64,000 nucleotides of DNA from Gaiellasilicea sp963730405 (GTDB taxonomy: Bacteria; Actinomycetota; Thermoleophilia; Gaiellales; Gaiellaceae), in contig CAVSRW010000002.1 of NCBI GenBank assembly GCA_963730405.1, positions 1 through 64,000 of the forward strand. Direction: 5' to 3'. This document shows, one piece after another, positions 24,224-33,226 of the stretch. Within the stretch, counting starts at the first letter, position 1; every line of letters begins with the position of its first letter. The position numbers and the translations under genes are program-made. The notes under the pieces are model-generated. The model saw only the letters and a list, made by a program, of their open reading frames with translations, was not told the DNA's origin and did not search any database.

Positions 24224-25467
24224 GCGGGTTGCCTGCCCCAGCGGTCCAGCTCTCGAACCATCGGCGTCCGCTCGATCAGCGCGCCCAGGGAACGCCGCTC
24301 GCCGAGGAGGGTGAGGCCCGCGAGCACCGCGATCGCGCTCCAGCGTTGCCTCTCCGTGAACCTGCCCACGGACTCGAAACCTAGCACGGCGCCGAGCGTG
24401 TTCGATCCGGAGTCGCCGAGCATCACCATCTCTCCAAGATCGTAGGGCGAGAGCAGGACGGCCATCGACTTCGGCGCGCGCAGCGGGATCGACGCGAGGA
24501 GATACGCCTTGAGAGCGCGTCCAGGCTTCGTGTCGAGCTGGTTCAGCATGTTCGCCGAGAGGCCGACGAGGATCGCGGCGGAGGCGGATCGCGTCCGCCA
24601 GAGCGCGTACGCGGGGATGCCGACGAGCTTCAGCACGCCGGTCGTCGTCCCCTTGCCGAGGTGGGCGCGGAAGCCGCGCTCGTCGCCGCTCCAGAGGTCG
24701 TCGGCGAGCCCGATCGCGGCCACCGGAAGCAGGCTCGGCTGCGCGACCGCGACGAGCCAGCCGACGAGCGGCAGCCGCAGGCCGCGGTGGTTCCGCCCCT
24801 GCGGGCCGAAGGCGAGCAGGATGTCGCGGAGCTGCCGCCCGCGGTGGAGAAACCCGCGCAGGTCGCGGCCCGTCGCACGGTGCTCGAGCTCGACCTCGAC
24901 CTCGCCGAGCTCGAGCCCGGCCCGGGCCGCGTCCGCCGTCATCGCCGTCTCGCAGCCGAAGCCGGCGGCGAGCGGGAACAGCATCTCCCGGGCGTTCTGC
25001 GTCAACCGCCGCTGGCCCGAGAGCGGCTCGCGCGCCTCGTGGCCGGAGGCCAGCCGAATGAGCCGGCGCGCCGCCCCCTTCGCGATCCCGAAGCCGCCAC
25101 CCTGCCTGCGGGCGAAGGCGGCGACGGTGACGTCCGCGTCGCCTTCGAGGAGGGGGCGCAGGTCGCCGCGCAGGTCGGCGTCGCAGAGCAGGAGGTCGCC
25201 GTGGACCGCGACGCGCTCGCCGAGCGTCAGCGCCTGCCCCTTGCCGCGCCGCGGCAGCCTGACGACGCGTGCGCCCGCCGCCTCCGCGGCCGAAGCCGTC
25301 GTGTCGCGCGAGCCGTCGTCTGCGACGATCACCTCGACATTAGGGAACTGGCGCCGCAGCTCCTCGATCGTCGTCCCGATCCGCGCCTCCTCGTCCCGCG
25401 CCGCGACGAGGACCGTCAGCGTGGGTGGCGCGGCCACGATCTCGTCTCTCTGGCGTTCGAGCGGCAA
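24220..25467 (-). CDS. Fusion of GT2 glycosyltransferase and MraY/WecA-like (GT4) transferase
   Basis: Residues about 1-215 are a GT-A fold family 2 glycosyltransferase: TVLVAARDEEARIGTTIEEL, VEVIVADDGSRDTT and LLCDADLRGD. From about 220 the protein turns into a membrane transferase of the polyprenyl-phosphate phospho-sugar transferase type: NHRGLRLPLVGW, LADDLWSGDERGFRAHL, NQLDTKPGRALKAYLL and MLGDSGSNTLGAVLG. The GT4-like half looks shorter than stand-alone MraY/WecA (usually over 300 residues). One protein could thus move a sugar-phosphate to a lipid carrier and extend it. The TTG start at 25467 is uncertain; a GTG ten codons later is an alternative. It lies inside the steA-mctB-pyrG block. 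Confidence 0.75.
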   Translation of the reverse strand: MPLERQRDEIVAAPPTLTVLVAARDEEARIGTTIEELRRQFPNVEVIVADDGSRDTTASAAEAAGARVVRLPRRGKGQALTLGERVAVHGDLLLCDADLRGDLRPLLEGDADVTVAAFARRQGGGFGIAKGAARRLIRLASGHEAREPLSGQRRLTQNAREMLFPLAAGFGCETAMTADAARAGLELGEVEVELEHRATGRDLRGFLHRGRQLRDILLAFGPQGRNHRGLRLPLVGWLVAVAQPSLLPVAAIGLADDLWSGDERGFRAHLGKGTTTGVLKLVGIPAYALWRTRSASAAILVGLSANMLNQLDTKPGRALKAYLLASIPLRAPKSMAVLLSPYDLGEMVMLGDSGSNTLGAVLGFESVGRFTERQRWSAIAVLAGLTLLGERRSLGALIERTPMVRELDRWGRQPA

Positions 25468-25489
25468 GGCAGGCTAGGACGCAGGGAGT

Positions 25490-25550
25490 GCCCGTGCCGG
25501 AAGCACGGGCGCGACCGAGGACGACGCATGGCGCCACCGATCGGGCGCCA
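25490..25550. repeat. Two consecutive hairpins between mctB and the glycosyltransferase
   Basis: Hairpin one pairs GCCCGTGC (25490-25497) with GCACGGGC (25503-25510); hairpin two pairs TGGCGCC (25529-25535) with GGCGCCA (25544-25550). They could be a terminator after mctB or an attenuator before the glycosyltransferase. Confidence 0.5.
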
Positions 25551-25581
25551 GAGACACCCTGATTGTGACCGCGCCACCCAC

Positions 25582-26469
25582 CTATCCACTCGAGGCCGGG
25601 ACCGGCTCGATCGGCGGCAGGATGCGGTCGGCGGTGTCGCGGACGCCGTAGTCGCCGGCCGCGTCGAGATCGGCGAGCACGAGCAGCATCGCCAGCGCGC
25701 CGACCGGCGTGTCGACGCCGTCGACGGTGGAGAGGCGGTGGCGCTGGAAGACGGGGATTGCGCTCTGCTCGACCCGGGTCGGCTCGACGCCGACGACGGG
25801 GATGCCGGCGCTCCCGAGGCCCTGGTAGATCCCGGCCAGGAAGCGGGAGGACTCCCCCGCCTGCGGCTCGGCCGTGCGCATGACGATCACGCCGTCGACG
25901 GGCTCGGCGAGGCCTCCTTCCCGGACCTGGACGATCTCGCTCTCGAGCGCGTCCCAGAGCGGCGTCTCGTCTCCGGCCGCGAGCTCGCGGCCGAGGTCGC
26001 GGCCGAGGTTGCCGAGCTGATCGTCGCCGACGTAGCCGCCGAGCTCCGGGTGTTTGCGCACCGCGGCCTCGACCGCATCGAGGCGCAGCGGCAGCACGAG
26101 CGCCCGCATCCGGCCGACGCGCCCGTCGGCGTCCTCCTCGACGGCGCGCTCGATCGCGCTCACGGACGGATCGACCGGCCCGAGCGCGAGGATCGCGATC
26201 CGCTTGCCCTCCAGCCGCCTCGCGGCCAGCGCGGGGTACGCGCTCTCGACGAAGTCCTCCGCGTTCTCCTGCCGCCGCTCGAAGTCGTCGGCACTCGCGT
26301 TCGCCGCTTCGACCTCCTCCTCCAGGCCGGCGATCTTGCGCTCGAAGTTGTTGCGTTCGGCGTCGTCGACGAAGCCCCGCCCCGAGATCCCGACGCCGAT
26401 CAGGATCCCGACGACGAGCATCAGGAAGACGGCCGCGAGCGAGGCGACGTGATAGCGCAGGTCGAACAC
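25582..26469 (-). CDS. mctB: MctB/SteB-type membrane protein (copper transporter family)
   Basis: A 295-residue protein opening with FDLRYHVASLAAVFLMLVVGILIGVG, the single N-terminal transmembrane helix of the MctB family, then a coiled coil (NNFERKIAGLEEEVEAANA) and a periplasmic alpha/beta domain. Mycobacterial MctB affects copper export, and corynebacterial SteB works with SteA in cell division. The steA gene lies upstream on the same strand, so the SteB-like role is at least as likely. Its GTG has its own -10 at 6 bases. Confidence 0.85.
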   Translation of the reverse strand: MFDLRYHVASLAAVFLMLVVGILIGVGISGRGFVDDAERNNFERKIAGLEEEVEAANASADDFERRQENAEDFVESAYPALAARRLEGKRIAILALGPVDPSVSAIERAVEEDADGRVGRMRALVLPLRLDAVEAAVRKHPELGGYVGDDQLGNLGRDLGRELAAGDETPLWDALESEIVQVREGGLAEPVDGVIVMRTAEPQAGESSRFLAGIYQGLGSAGIPVVGVEPTRVEQSAIPVFQRHRLSTVDGVDTPVGALAMLLVLADLDAAGDYGVRDTADRILPPIEPVPASSG

Positions 26470-26475
26470 CTGCCC

Positions 26476-26481
26476 AGACTA
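26476..26481 (-). promoter_or_regulatory. -10 hexamer TAGTCT for mctB
   Basis: TANNNT 6 bases before the GTG at 26469, implying transcription independent of steA. Confidence 0.5.
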
Positions 26482-26553
26482 GATGGTCAATCGGCAATTC
26501 CCGCACTTCCGGACGACGCCCCAGACACTGCGCCGGGAACCACCCTCACCCTT

Positions 26554-26575
26554 GCCAAGGCAACCCAGCCTTGGC
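26554..26575. terminator. Hairpin between steA and mctB
   Basis: A perfect 8-base stem GCCAAGGC/GCCTTGGC with a 6-base loop in the 176-base gap downstream of steA; no T-run. The rest of this gap shows no ORF. Confidence 0.45.
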
Positions 26576-26645
26576 CGCGGCTGAGTGTGGGCCCCCGGCT
26601 TGGTCTGGAACGTCGCCGAAAGCACGCGCATCACCGATCAACCAT

Positions 26646-27743
26646 CTAGAGCCCGAAGACGTTCCGAAGCGCAGGTGAGGCCAGAATCGCGACGAGCAGC
26701 GCAGCCATTGCGGCGACGCCGAAGAGGGCGAGCGGCCAGACGCCGATCCGCCGGCTGACGAGACGGGAGACGCCTTTCGCGTCGATCAGGATCTCCCCCA
26801 CCTTCAGCCGCGTCACGAACGTGGAGGACATCCCGGCGCGGTCGCGCTCGAGGAACTCGACCAGGTTGAAGTGCGTGCCGACGGCGACGATCAGCTCCGC
26901 GCCCTTGTCGTGGGCGAGCAGGAGCGCGATGTCCTCGGAGATCCCGGGTGCCGACACCGTCCGGAACGGGACGCCGAGTCGCGTCAGCCTCGCCTCGCCG
27001 GGTGCGTATCCCTCGCGGTAGGCGTGGACGAGGATCTCGGCGCCGCAGCGGAGCGTGGCGTCGGTGACCGAGTCCATGTCGCCGACGATCACGTCCGGCT
27101 TCCAGCCCTCCTCGACGAGCGCGTCGGCGCCACCGTCGACGGCGACGAGCACGGGCCGGAAGTCGCGCACGTAGCCGCGCACGATCTTCAGGTCGCGTTT
27201 GTGCCCGGGCCCACGCGCGACGACGAGGGCGTGGCGGTCGCGGAAGCTGGTCTCGAGGGCCGGGAAGTCGATCCCCTCCGTCAGCAGCTTGCCCTCGTCG
27301 CGGAGGTAGCGAAGCGTGTTGTCGGCGAACTCCTGGAGCGCCTCCGTGACGCGGCTCTGCTGGTCGTTGAGCGCGCCCTCGAGCTCGCGCTCCTCGAGCG
27401 CGCGTCCGGTGGCCAGACAGGTTCCGTTCCGGAAGAGGCTCGCGCCGCGGACGGTCAGCTTCTCGCCGTCCGAGAGCTCGTCGAAGAGCTCGGCTCCGTC
27501 GACGTCGATCAAGCGGACGCCGCTGCGGACGAGCTGGAGGGGGCCGGGGTTCGGGAACCGGCCCGACTGCGACGGGGCGACGTTGACGACGACCCGCACG
27601 CCCGACTCGACGAGCTCCTCGGCGGAGACGCGGTCGAGGTCGGTGTGGTCGATGATCGCGATGTCGTCGGGGTGGAGCCGCCGCACGAGCTCCTTCGTCC
27701 GCCGGCCGAGGCGTGCAGTGCCTGTGTGTTCGATCAGGCTCAT
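26646..27743 (-). CDS. steA: Cytokinetic-ring protein SteA (thiamin-pyrophosphokinase fold)
   Basis: A 365-residue protein with a central domain resembling thiamin pyrophosphokinase: VLVAVDGGADALVEEGWKPDVIVGDMDSVTD, and a C-terminal membrane helix (GVWPLALFGVAAMAALLVAILA). The N-terminal part has KELVRRLHPDDIAIIDHTDLDR, typical of actinobacterial SteA. In Corynebacterium SteA localises to the division ring with SteB. The start overlaps the recN stop (ATGA). Confidence 0.9.
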   Translation of the reverse strand: MSLIEHTGTARLGRRTKELVRRLHPDDIAIIDHTDLDRVSAEELVESGVRVVVNVAPSQSGRFPNPGPLQLVRSGVRLIDVDGAELFDELSDGEKLTVRGASLFRNGTCLATGRALEERELEGALNDQQSRVTEALQEFADNTLRYLRDEGKLLTEGIDFPALETSFRDRHALVVARGPGHKRDLKIVRGYVRDFRPVLVAVDGGADALVEEGWKPDVIVGDMDSVTDATLRCGAEILVHAYREGYAPGEARLTRLGVPFRTVSAPGISEDIALLLAHDKGAELIVAVGTHFNLVEFLERDRAGMSSTFVTRLKVGEILIDAKGVSRLVSRRIGVWPLALFGVAAMAALLVAILASPALRNVFGL

Positions 27744-29364
27744 CGCAGCGTCGAGATGAACTCTTTCCCGCCGAGCATCCGCTCGAGCTCGTCGCGGCGC
27801 TGGGCGTCGTCGAGCGGCTCGATCCGGGTATGGGTGGGGTCGCCGGGCACCTTCTCACGCGGTAGTGCGTGTCTGCGACGCTCGCGATCTGCGGCAGGTG
27901 GGTGATCGTGATCACCTGCGCGCGCTCGGCGAGCCGCTTCAGCGTTGCGGCGACGGCATGCGCCGTCTCGCCGCCGACGCCCGCGTCGATCTCGTCGAAC
28001 ACCATCGTCTCGCCGCCCCCGACCGCGGCGATCGCGAGCGCGACCCGCGAGAGCTCGCCGCCCGACGCGGTCTCGGCGACGGGGCCGAACGGCAGGCCCG
28101 CGTTCGGGCGGATCAGGAAGACGGCCTCGTCAGCGCCGGTCTGGCCTGGATCGCGCTCGCGCAGCTCGACCCGGAACTCGCCCTCGCCCATGCCGACGCC
28201 GCGGAGCTCCTCGGCCACCGCTTCCGCGAATGGACCTGCTGCTGTCTCGCGCGCCTCGCGCAGCGCGTTCGCGAGCTCGCTCGACCGGGCCTCGGCCGCC
28301 GCGAGCGCCTCGGCCGCTGCTGCGGCGGGGTCGAGCCCCTCGTCGAGCGCCGACAGCTCCGCGCGGGCGGCCTCGGCACGGGCGAGCAGCTCGTCGTAGT
28401 CGGCGGCGCCGAACCGGCGGCGTGCGTCCGAGATCTGCTCCAGCTCGCCCTCGACGTGCTCGAGCCGGTCGGGCTCGGCCTCGAGCGACGCGAGGAAGCC
28501 GCGCAGGTCCGAGCCCACCTCGCGCAGCCGCAGCTCGAGGTCGCGCAGCTCCTCGCCTGCGCGCGCGAGCTCAGGCGCGAGCCGCTCGATCGGTGCGAGC
28601 GCGTGCTCGGCTGCGGCGGCGAGCCCGGTCGCTCCCTCGCCCTCCTCGGGCGCAAGCGCCTCGGCTGCGCGCGCCGCTCCCTCGGCGAGCTCGGTGACGT
28701 GGCGCAGCCGCTCGCGCTCGTCGCGGAGCGCCTGCTCGCCTCCGGGCTCGAACCCGTCCGTCGCCTCGACGAGGGCGCGGAGCTCGCGCAGCCGCGCCTC
28801 CTCGGCCGCCGCGCCACGGGTCAGCTCGTCGTGCCGCTTGCGAGCGGCAGCGAGCTCGCGCCAGGCGAGGCGCGCCTCGCGGCGGCGGCGCAGCTGGTCC
28901 TCGCCGGCGAAGGCGTCGAGCACGTCGAGCTGGTACGACGGCCGACCGAGGCGGCGCTGCTCGAACTGGCCGGACATCGCGATCAACCGCTCCGCGGCCG
29001 CGGCGAGATCCTCGCGCGCGACGGCGCGCCCCCAGGCGTAGGCGCGGGTGCGACCGTCGCCGAAGACGCGGCGGGCGAGCACGAGGCCGGGCTCGTCCTC
29101 GGGCGCGAGCTCGGCGAGGCCTGCGAGCTCCTCGTCCTCGAAGAAGCCGTCGGGGAGGTCGAGCTCAGCCTCGACGTAGGCCTCGGTTCCGCCCGCCCCG
29201 ACGACGCCGGCATCGCCCTTCGCGCCGAGCAGGAGACCGACGGCCTGGGTCAGAATCGTCTTGCCGGCGCCCGTCTCGCCCGTGATCGCCGTCAGTCCGG
29301 CGCCGGGCACGAGCTCGCCGTCGCGGACGAGGACGAGGTTCTCGATCCGCAGGCTACGAAGCAA
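27740..29364 (-). CDS. recN: DNA repair ATPase RecN (C-terminal frameshift)
   Basis: An SMC-like protein of about 541 residues for double-strand-break repair: N-terminal ENLVLVRDGELVPGAGLTAITGETGAGKT (Walker A), a long coiled coil, signature ASGGELSRVALAIAA and Walker B TMVFDEIDAGVGGETA. After TITHLPQIASVADTHYRV the frame is lost; inserting one base near 27857 restores the expected EKVPGDPTHTRIEPLD and GGKEFISTLR, ending in an ATGA overlap with steA. A sequencing error is the simplest reading. The TTG start at 29364 overlaps nadK by 11 bases. Confidence 0.9.
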
Positions 29365-30172
29365 AGGTCCGGCGGTAGCGGCTGAAGAACGTCACCTCGG
29401 GCAGCGTCGCGAGCAGCGAGCGCTGCTCGCCGAGGCGGGCGACGGCGCGGCCGCCAGGCGCGAGATCGCCGACCCTGTGCCCGTCCACGAGGGCCGTCGC
29501 CGGCACGTCGGACGTGCGGTTCCAGACGACCAGCTCGTCGTCGCGGGGCACGACCAGGGGCCGGGAGTTGAGCGAGTGCGGCGCAACGAACGTGATCGCC
29601 ATCGCGTCGAGGCCCCAGACGAGGATCGGGCCGCCGTTCGAGAAGTTGTAGCCAGTCGAGCCCGACGGGGTCGCGCAGACGACGCCGTCGCAGGCGAGCC
29701 GGCCCAGCCCCTCGCCGCCGACCGCCCACTCGAGCTGGATCATCCGCCCGATCACCGCGCTCGCGACGACCAGGTCGTTGACGGCCACGCGCTGCTCATC
29801 GCCGACCTCGACGTCGAGGGTCGGCAGCTCCTCGACCCGATAGCCGCCCTCGAAGACGCGGGCGATGCCGCTCTCGAGGTCGTTGCGCTCGATCGAGGCG
29901 AGGAAGCCGACGCGGCCGAAGTTGACGCCGATCACCGGGACACCCGTGCCGAGGTAGCGCGTCAGCGCGCGGAGCATCGTTCCGTCGCCGCCGAGCACAA
30001 CGGCGATGTCGACGTCGGCGTCGCCGTTTGCCGGCTCGAGCCCGTGCTTCTCCGACTCCTCGGCTGCGAGCTGCAGCTCCACGCCGGCCTCGCGGGCGAC
30101 GGTGGCGAGCCGCGCGAGGGCCGAGCCGATCGCCTGCGGCTTGCCGTGCGTGATCACGGCGGCCCGTTTCAC
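29354..30172 (-). CDS. nadK: NAD kinase
   Basis: An ATP- or polyphosphate-dependent NAD kinase making NADP, about 272 residues from the GTG at 30172 (VKRAAVITHGKP). Family motifs: VVLGGDGTMLRAL, NFGRVGFLAS, VNDLVVAS and TPSGSTGYNFSNGGPIL. An ATG at 30220 inside tlyA would add 16 residues with no similarity to the family start, so the GTG, just 5 bases after the tlyA stop, is preferred. Located between tlyA and recN, as in mycobacteria. Confidence 0.94.
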   Translation of the reverse strand: MKRAAVITHGKPQAIGSALARLATVAREAGVELQLAAEESEKHGLEPANGDADVDIAVVLGGDGTMLRALTRYLGTGVPVIGVNFGRVGFLASIERNDLESGIARVFEGGYRVEELPTLDVEVGDEQRVAVNDLVVASAVIGRMIQLEWAVGGEGLGRLACDGVVCATPSGSTGYNFSNGGPILVWGLDAMAITFVAPHSLNSRPLVVPRDDELVVWNRTSDVPATALVDGHRVGDLAPGGRAVARLGEQRSLLATLPEVTFFSRYRRTFAS

Positions 30173-30176
30173 GGCT

Positions 30177-30947
30177 CTAGGCTGCTGCGACGGCACGGTC
30201 GATGCGCTGGTCGATGTCATCGAGGAGCACGGGCTCGGGGCGGTTGATCAGGTGGACGAAGAACTCGCGGTTGCCCTTCGGTCCGGGCAGACCTGAGTCT
30301 ACGACGCCGACCGTCGTCCCACCCCAGCCGAGCGCAGCGTCGACGATCTCGCGGAGGACGCGGCGGTGGACTGCGGCGTCACGGACGACGCCGCCCCGGC
30401 CGACCTCCTCCTTTCCGGCCTCGAACTGCGGCTTCACGAGCACGACCGCGTCCCAGCCCGGCTCGAGGAGCTTCACGACGGGCGGCAGCGCTATCCGGAC
30501 GCTGATGAACGAGACGTCCGCGACGAGCAGGTCGGGACGGAACGGCAGCTCGGCGAGCTCGCGCGCGTTCGTCCGCTCGAGCACGGTGACGCGCGGGTCG
30601 TCGCGCAGCTTCGGATGCAGCTGGCCGTAGCCGACGTCGACGGCGATCACGCGCGCAACACCGTGCTGGAGCAGGTAGTCCGTGAACCCGCCGGTGGAGG
30701 CGCCCACGTCGACCGCATTGCGCCCGTCGAGCTCGACGTCCAGCTGCTCGAGCGCGTTCGCGAGCTTCTCGCCGCCGCGGGAGACGAACCGCGGCGGCCG
30801 TTCGACGTGGAGCTCGACGTCCTCCGCCACCTGGTGACCCGGCTTGTCGTAGCCGGGCACGAGCCCGGCGATCACGAGCGCCTGCGCCTGCGCGCGGCTC
30901 TCGGCGAGCCCGCGCTCGACGAGCACGACGTCGAGCCGCTTCTTCAT
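30177..30947 (-). CDS. tlyA: TlyA-type rRNA 2'-O-methyltransferase
   Basis: A 256-residue protein with an N-terminal S4 RNA-binding domain (KKRLDVVLVERGLAESRAQAQALVIAGLV) and an FtsJ-like Rossmann methyltransferase (VSRGGEKL, AVDVGASTGGFTDYLLQ, VADVSFISV, LVKPQFEAG). In actinobacteria TlyA methylates 16S and 23S rRNA cytidines, and its loss gives capreomycin resistance. It heads the tlyA-nadK-recN-steA run. Confidence 0.94.
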   Translation of the reverse strand: MKKRLDVVLVERGLAESRAQAQALVIAGLVPGYDKPGHQVAEDVELHVERPPRFVSRGGEKLANALEQLDVELDGRNAVDVGASTGGFTDYLLQHGVARVIAVDVGYGQLHPKLRDDPRVTVLERTNARELAELPFRPDLLVADVSFISVRIALPPVVKLLEPGWDAVVLVKPQFEAGKEEVGRGGVVRDAAVHRRVLREIVDAALGWGGTTVGVVDSGLPGPKGNREFFVHLINRPEPVLLDDIDQRIDRAVAAA

Positions 30948-30952
30948 CCGTC

Positions 30953-30958
30953 TACGAT
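30953..30958 (+). promoter_or_regulatory. -10 hexamer TACGAT for the nucleotidyltransferase gene
   Basis: TANNNT exactly 6 bases before the GTG at 30965. Confidence 0.5.
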
Positions 30959-30964
30959 CGCGCC

Positions 30965-31738
30965 GTGGAGGGCCGGGCCTGGATCGCGCAGCTCCCTGCC
31001 GCGCTGGCCCGCCAGGCCGGGCTGCTCGAGCGCCTCCTGGAGGCCGTCGAGGCGGACGAGCGCTTCCGAGCCTTCGAGCTGCAGTGCTCCGTCGCGCGGG
31101 GCGCCGGCGACGAGCTGTCCGATCTCGATGCGGGTCTCTGGGCGGCCGACGAGACCTCGCAGGAGGCCGTCGGGGCAGTCCCGGAGCTGATCCGAGGCGT
31201 CGGCGAGACCGTGGACGTTCTCGAGCAGCCCGAGGCCGAGCGACCGTACTTCTTCGCCCAGTACGCGGACGGCACGCAGCTCGACCTGGTCGTGCAGCCG
31301 GCGTCGCGTGCCCGGGGCCGCGTCCCGAACGCGATCGTGCTGCTCGACCGTGACGGGCTCCTGGCGGAGCTCTGGGAGCCGCGCTCGCTCCACGCCGGCG
31401 ACGAGGACTTGCGCGAGTGGTCGTTCCTCGCCTGGCTCGCGCTGTCGAACCTCGCCAAGTACCTCGACCGCGGCTCGCTCTGGGAGGCTCGGTCGCAGCT
31501 CGAGGAGGCGCGCGGCCACCTGCTGAAGCTGCACGCGGCGCACGAGGGCGTCGCCTACCCCGGCTTCGGGCTGACGAGCATCCTCGACGACCCAGGCACG
31601 CAGCTCCCGCCCGGGCTCGAGACGACGGTCGCGACGCTCGACGCCGACGCGCTGCGCGAGGCCGCGCAGGCGCTCGCGCGACTGCTCGACCGGTATGGAC
31701 CGCCGCCGCTCGCCGCGGCCGTGCGCACGCGTCTCTGA
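30965..31738 (+). CDS. Nucleotidyltransferase-domain protein
   Basis: A 257-residue protein with the polymerase-beta-like pattern: SVARGAGDELSDLDAGLW supplies the G-S-like loop and two acidic ligands, and GTQLDLVVQP a third. The helical C-terminus (FLAWLALSNLAKYLDRGSLWEARSQLEEARGHLLKL) resembles the second domain of aminoglycoside or lincosamide nucleotidyltransferases. It may modify a small molecule or be the toxin-like part of a minimal NT system, though no partner HEPN gene is adjacent. A GNAT acetyltransferase follows. Confidence 0.75.
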   Translation: MEGRAWIAQLPAALARQAGLLERLLEAVEADERFRAFELQCSVARGAGDELSDLDAGLWAADETSQEAVGAVPELIRGVGETVDVLEQPEAERPYFFAQYADGTQLDLVVQPASRARGRVPNAIVLLDRDGLLAELWEPRSLHAGDEDLREWSFLAWLALSNLAKYLDRGSLWEARSQLEEARGHLLKLHAAHEGVAYPGFGLTSILDDPGTQLPPGLETTVATLDADALREAAQALARLLDRYGPPPLAAAVRTRL

Positions 31739-31787
31739 GCGCGTCGCCATCCGGCCAGCCTAGCCACGAGGGTGTTACAACGAAGAG

Positions 31788-32294
31788 ATGGATCTGCACG
31801 GAGAGCGTGTCGTGCTGAGGCTCCTGACCGAAGCCGATGTACCTCGAATCGTCGAGCTCGGGGCCGACCCAGAGGTCTCACGTTGGTGGCGCGGGCTCAC
31901 GCACGAGCACGTGCTCGACAAAGCGCGGGGCGAGGACGACGACGCGGTGGTCTTCGCGATCGTCGACGACGACGAGGTCGCGGGGCTGGTCCAGTACTTC
32001 GAGGAGGACGACGAAGAGTTCCGCTCCGCGTCGATCGACCTCTTCCTCGGAGCTGCCTACCACGGCCGCGGGCTCGGCACCGACACCGTCCGCACGCTGG
32101 CGCGACATCTGATCGAGGAGCGCGGCCACCACCGGCTGACAATCGATCCGGCCGCGCACAACGAGCGCGCGATCCGCTGCTACGAGAGAGTCGGCTTCCG
32201 GCCCGTCGGCGTGATGCGCGAGTATTGGCGCGATCCGGACGGCGTCTGGCGCGACGGACTGCTGCTCGACCTGCTCGCCAAGGAGTTGACATGA
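31788..32294 (+). CDS. GNAT acetyltransferase, AAC(6')-like
   Basis: A 168-residue acetyltransferase: ERVVLRLLTEADVPRIVELGADPEV at the N-terminus, the acetyl-CoA loop GAAYHGRGLGTDTVRTLA, and RLTIDPAAHNERAIRCYERVGFRPVGVMREY. This arrangement resembles the AAC(6')-I aminoglycoside acetyltransferase group, but many relatives act on other amines. The stop overlaps the next start (ATGA). Confidence 0.85.
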   Translation: MDLHGERVVLRLLTEADVPRIVELGADPEVSRWWRGLTHEHVLDKARGEDDDAVVFAIVDDDEVAGLVQYFEEDDEEFRSASIDLFLGAAYHGRGLGTDTVRTLARHLIEERGHHRLTIDPAAHNERAIRCYERVGFRPVGVMREYWRDPDGVWRDGLLLDLLAKELT

Positions 32295-33226
32295 CGGTGA
32301 CGGCAACGGCGCAGGACTGGCTGCTCGAGTCGGACGAGCCCGGGATCGTCTTCCAGACAAGACGCGACCTGCTCGGGGAGGCGGATTCGCCGGAGGCCGC
32401 CGACGTCCTCGAAGGGCCGAAGGTACGGGCGCTCCTCGCGGGGCAGCAGGCCGATGGGAGCTTCGGCGTCCATGTCTACGCCAAGTGGGGCGGCGCGCAC
32501 TGGCGGCTCGTCTCGCTCGTCGAGCTCGGTGTCCCCGCCGCTGAGCCCCGCTGCGTCGCCGCGGCCGAGACGGTGCTCGCATGGCTGACCGGCGACGGCC
32601 ACCGGAGACGGATCCAGACGATCGACGGCCTCGTCCGGCGGTGCGGCTCCCAGGAGGGGAACGCCCTCGCCGTCTGCTGCCGGCTCGGGCTCGCCGACGA
32701 CCCGCGCGTCCGGCTGCTCGCGGAGTCGCTCGTCGAGTGGCAGTGGCCGGACGGCGGCTGGAACTGCGACAAGAAGGCGACGGGCTACCGCTCCTCCTTC
32801 AACGAGTCGCTGCCGCCGATGTGGGGCCTGCACGAGTACTGGGTCGCCACCGGGGAGACGGCGGCGAAGGAGGCAGCCGAGCGCACGGCGGAGCTTCTGC
32901 TCGAGCACCGGCTGTTTCGCACGCTCGCGACCGGCGAGCCGATCCGGCCCTCGTTCGTCGTGATGCACCAGCCCCCGTTCTGGCACTACGACTTCTTCCG
33001 CGCCCTCGTCGTGCTGGCGAGGATGGGCCGAGCCGGCGACCCGCGGGCGGCCGACGGGCTCCAGCTGTTGGAGGAGCGCCGGCTCGCCGACGGACGGTGG
33101 CGCGCCGGCGCGCGCTGGTGGAAGCCACCCGGGTCGAAGGGAAGCAACGTCGAGGTCGTCGACTGGGGCTCGGGCCCGAGCGACCTGCTGACCCTGGACG
33201 CCCTCCGCGTCCTCGCGGCCGCCTAG
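32291..33226 (+). CDS. Prenyltransferase/squalene-cyclase-like alpha-alpha toroid protein
   Basis: A 311-residue helical-repeat protein with blocks like LLAGQQADGSFG, LVEWQWPDGGWNCDKKATG and LLEERRLADGRWRAGARWW, the Q-x-x-D-G-x-W pattern of terpene-cyclase and prenyltransferase barrels. The DxDD cyclase motif is not obvious, so a non-catalytic or different activity is possible. It is coupled to the GNAT gene and ends in a 4-base overlap with the opposite-strand VOC gene. Confidence 0.72.
   Translation: MTVTATAQDWLLESDEPGIVFQTRRDLLGEADSPEAADVLEGPKVRALLAGQQADGSFGVHVYAKWGGAHWRLVSLVELGVPAAEPRCVAAAETVLAWLTGDGHRRRIQTIDGLVRRCGSQEGNALAVCCRLGLADDPRVRLLAESLVEWQWPDGGWNCDKKATGYRSSFNESLPPMWGLHEYWVATGETAAKEAAERTAELLLEHRLFRTLATGEPIRPSFVVMHQPPFWHYDFFRALVVLARMGRAGDPRAADGLQLLEERRLADGRWRAGARWWKPPGSKGSNVEVVDWGSGPSDLLTLDALRVLAAA

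Noticed and set aside
30948..30964. Leaderless -10 for tlyA
   Set aside because: The hexamer at the right distance is GATCGT, which lacks the TA; not counted with the others.
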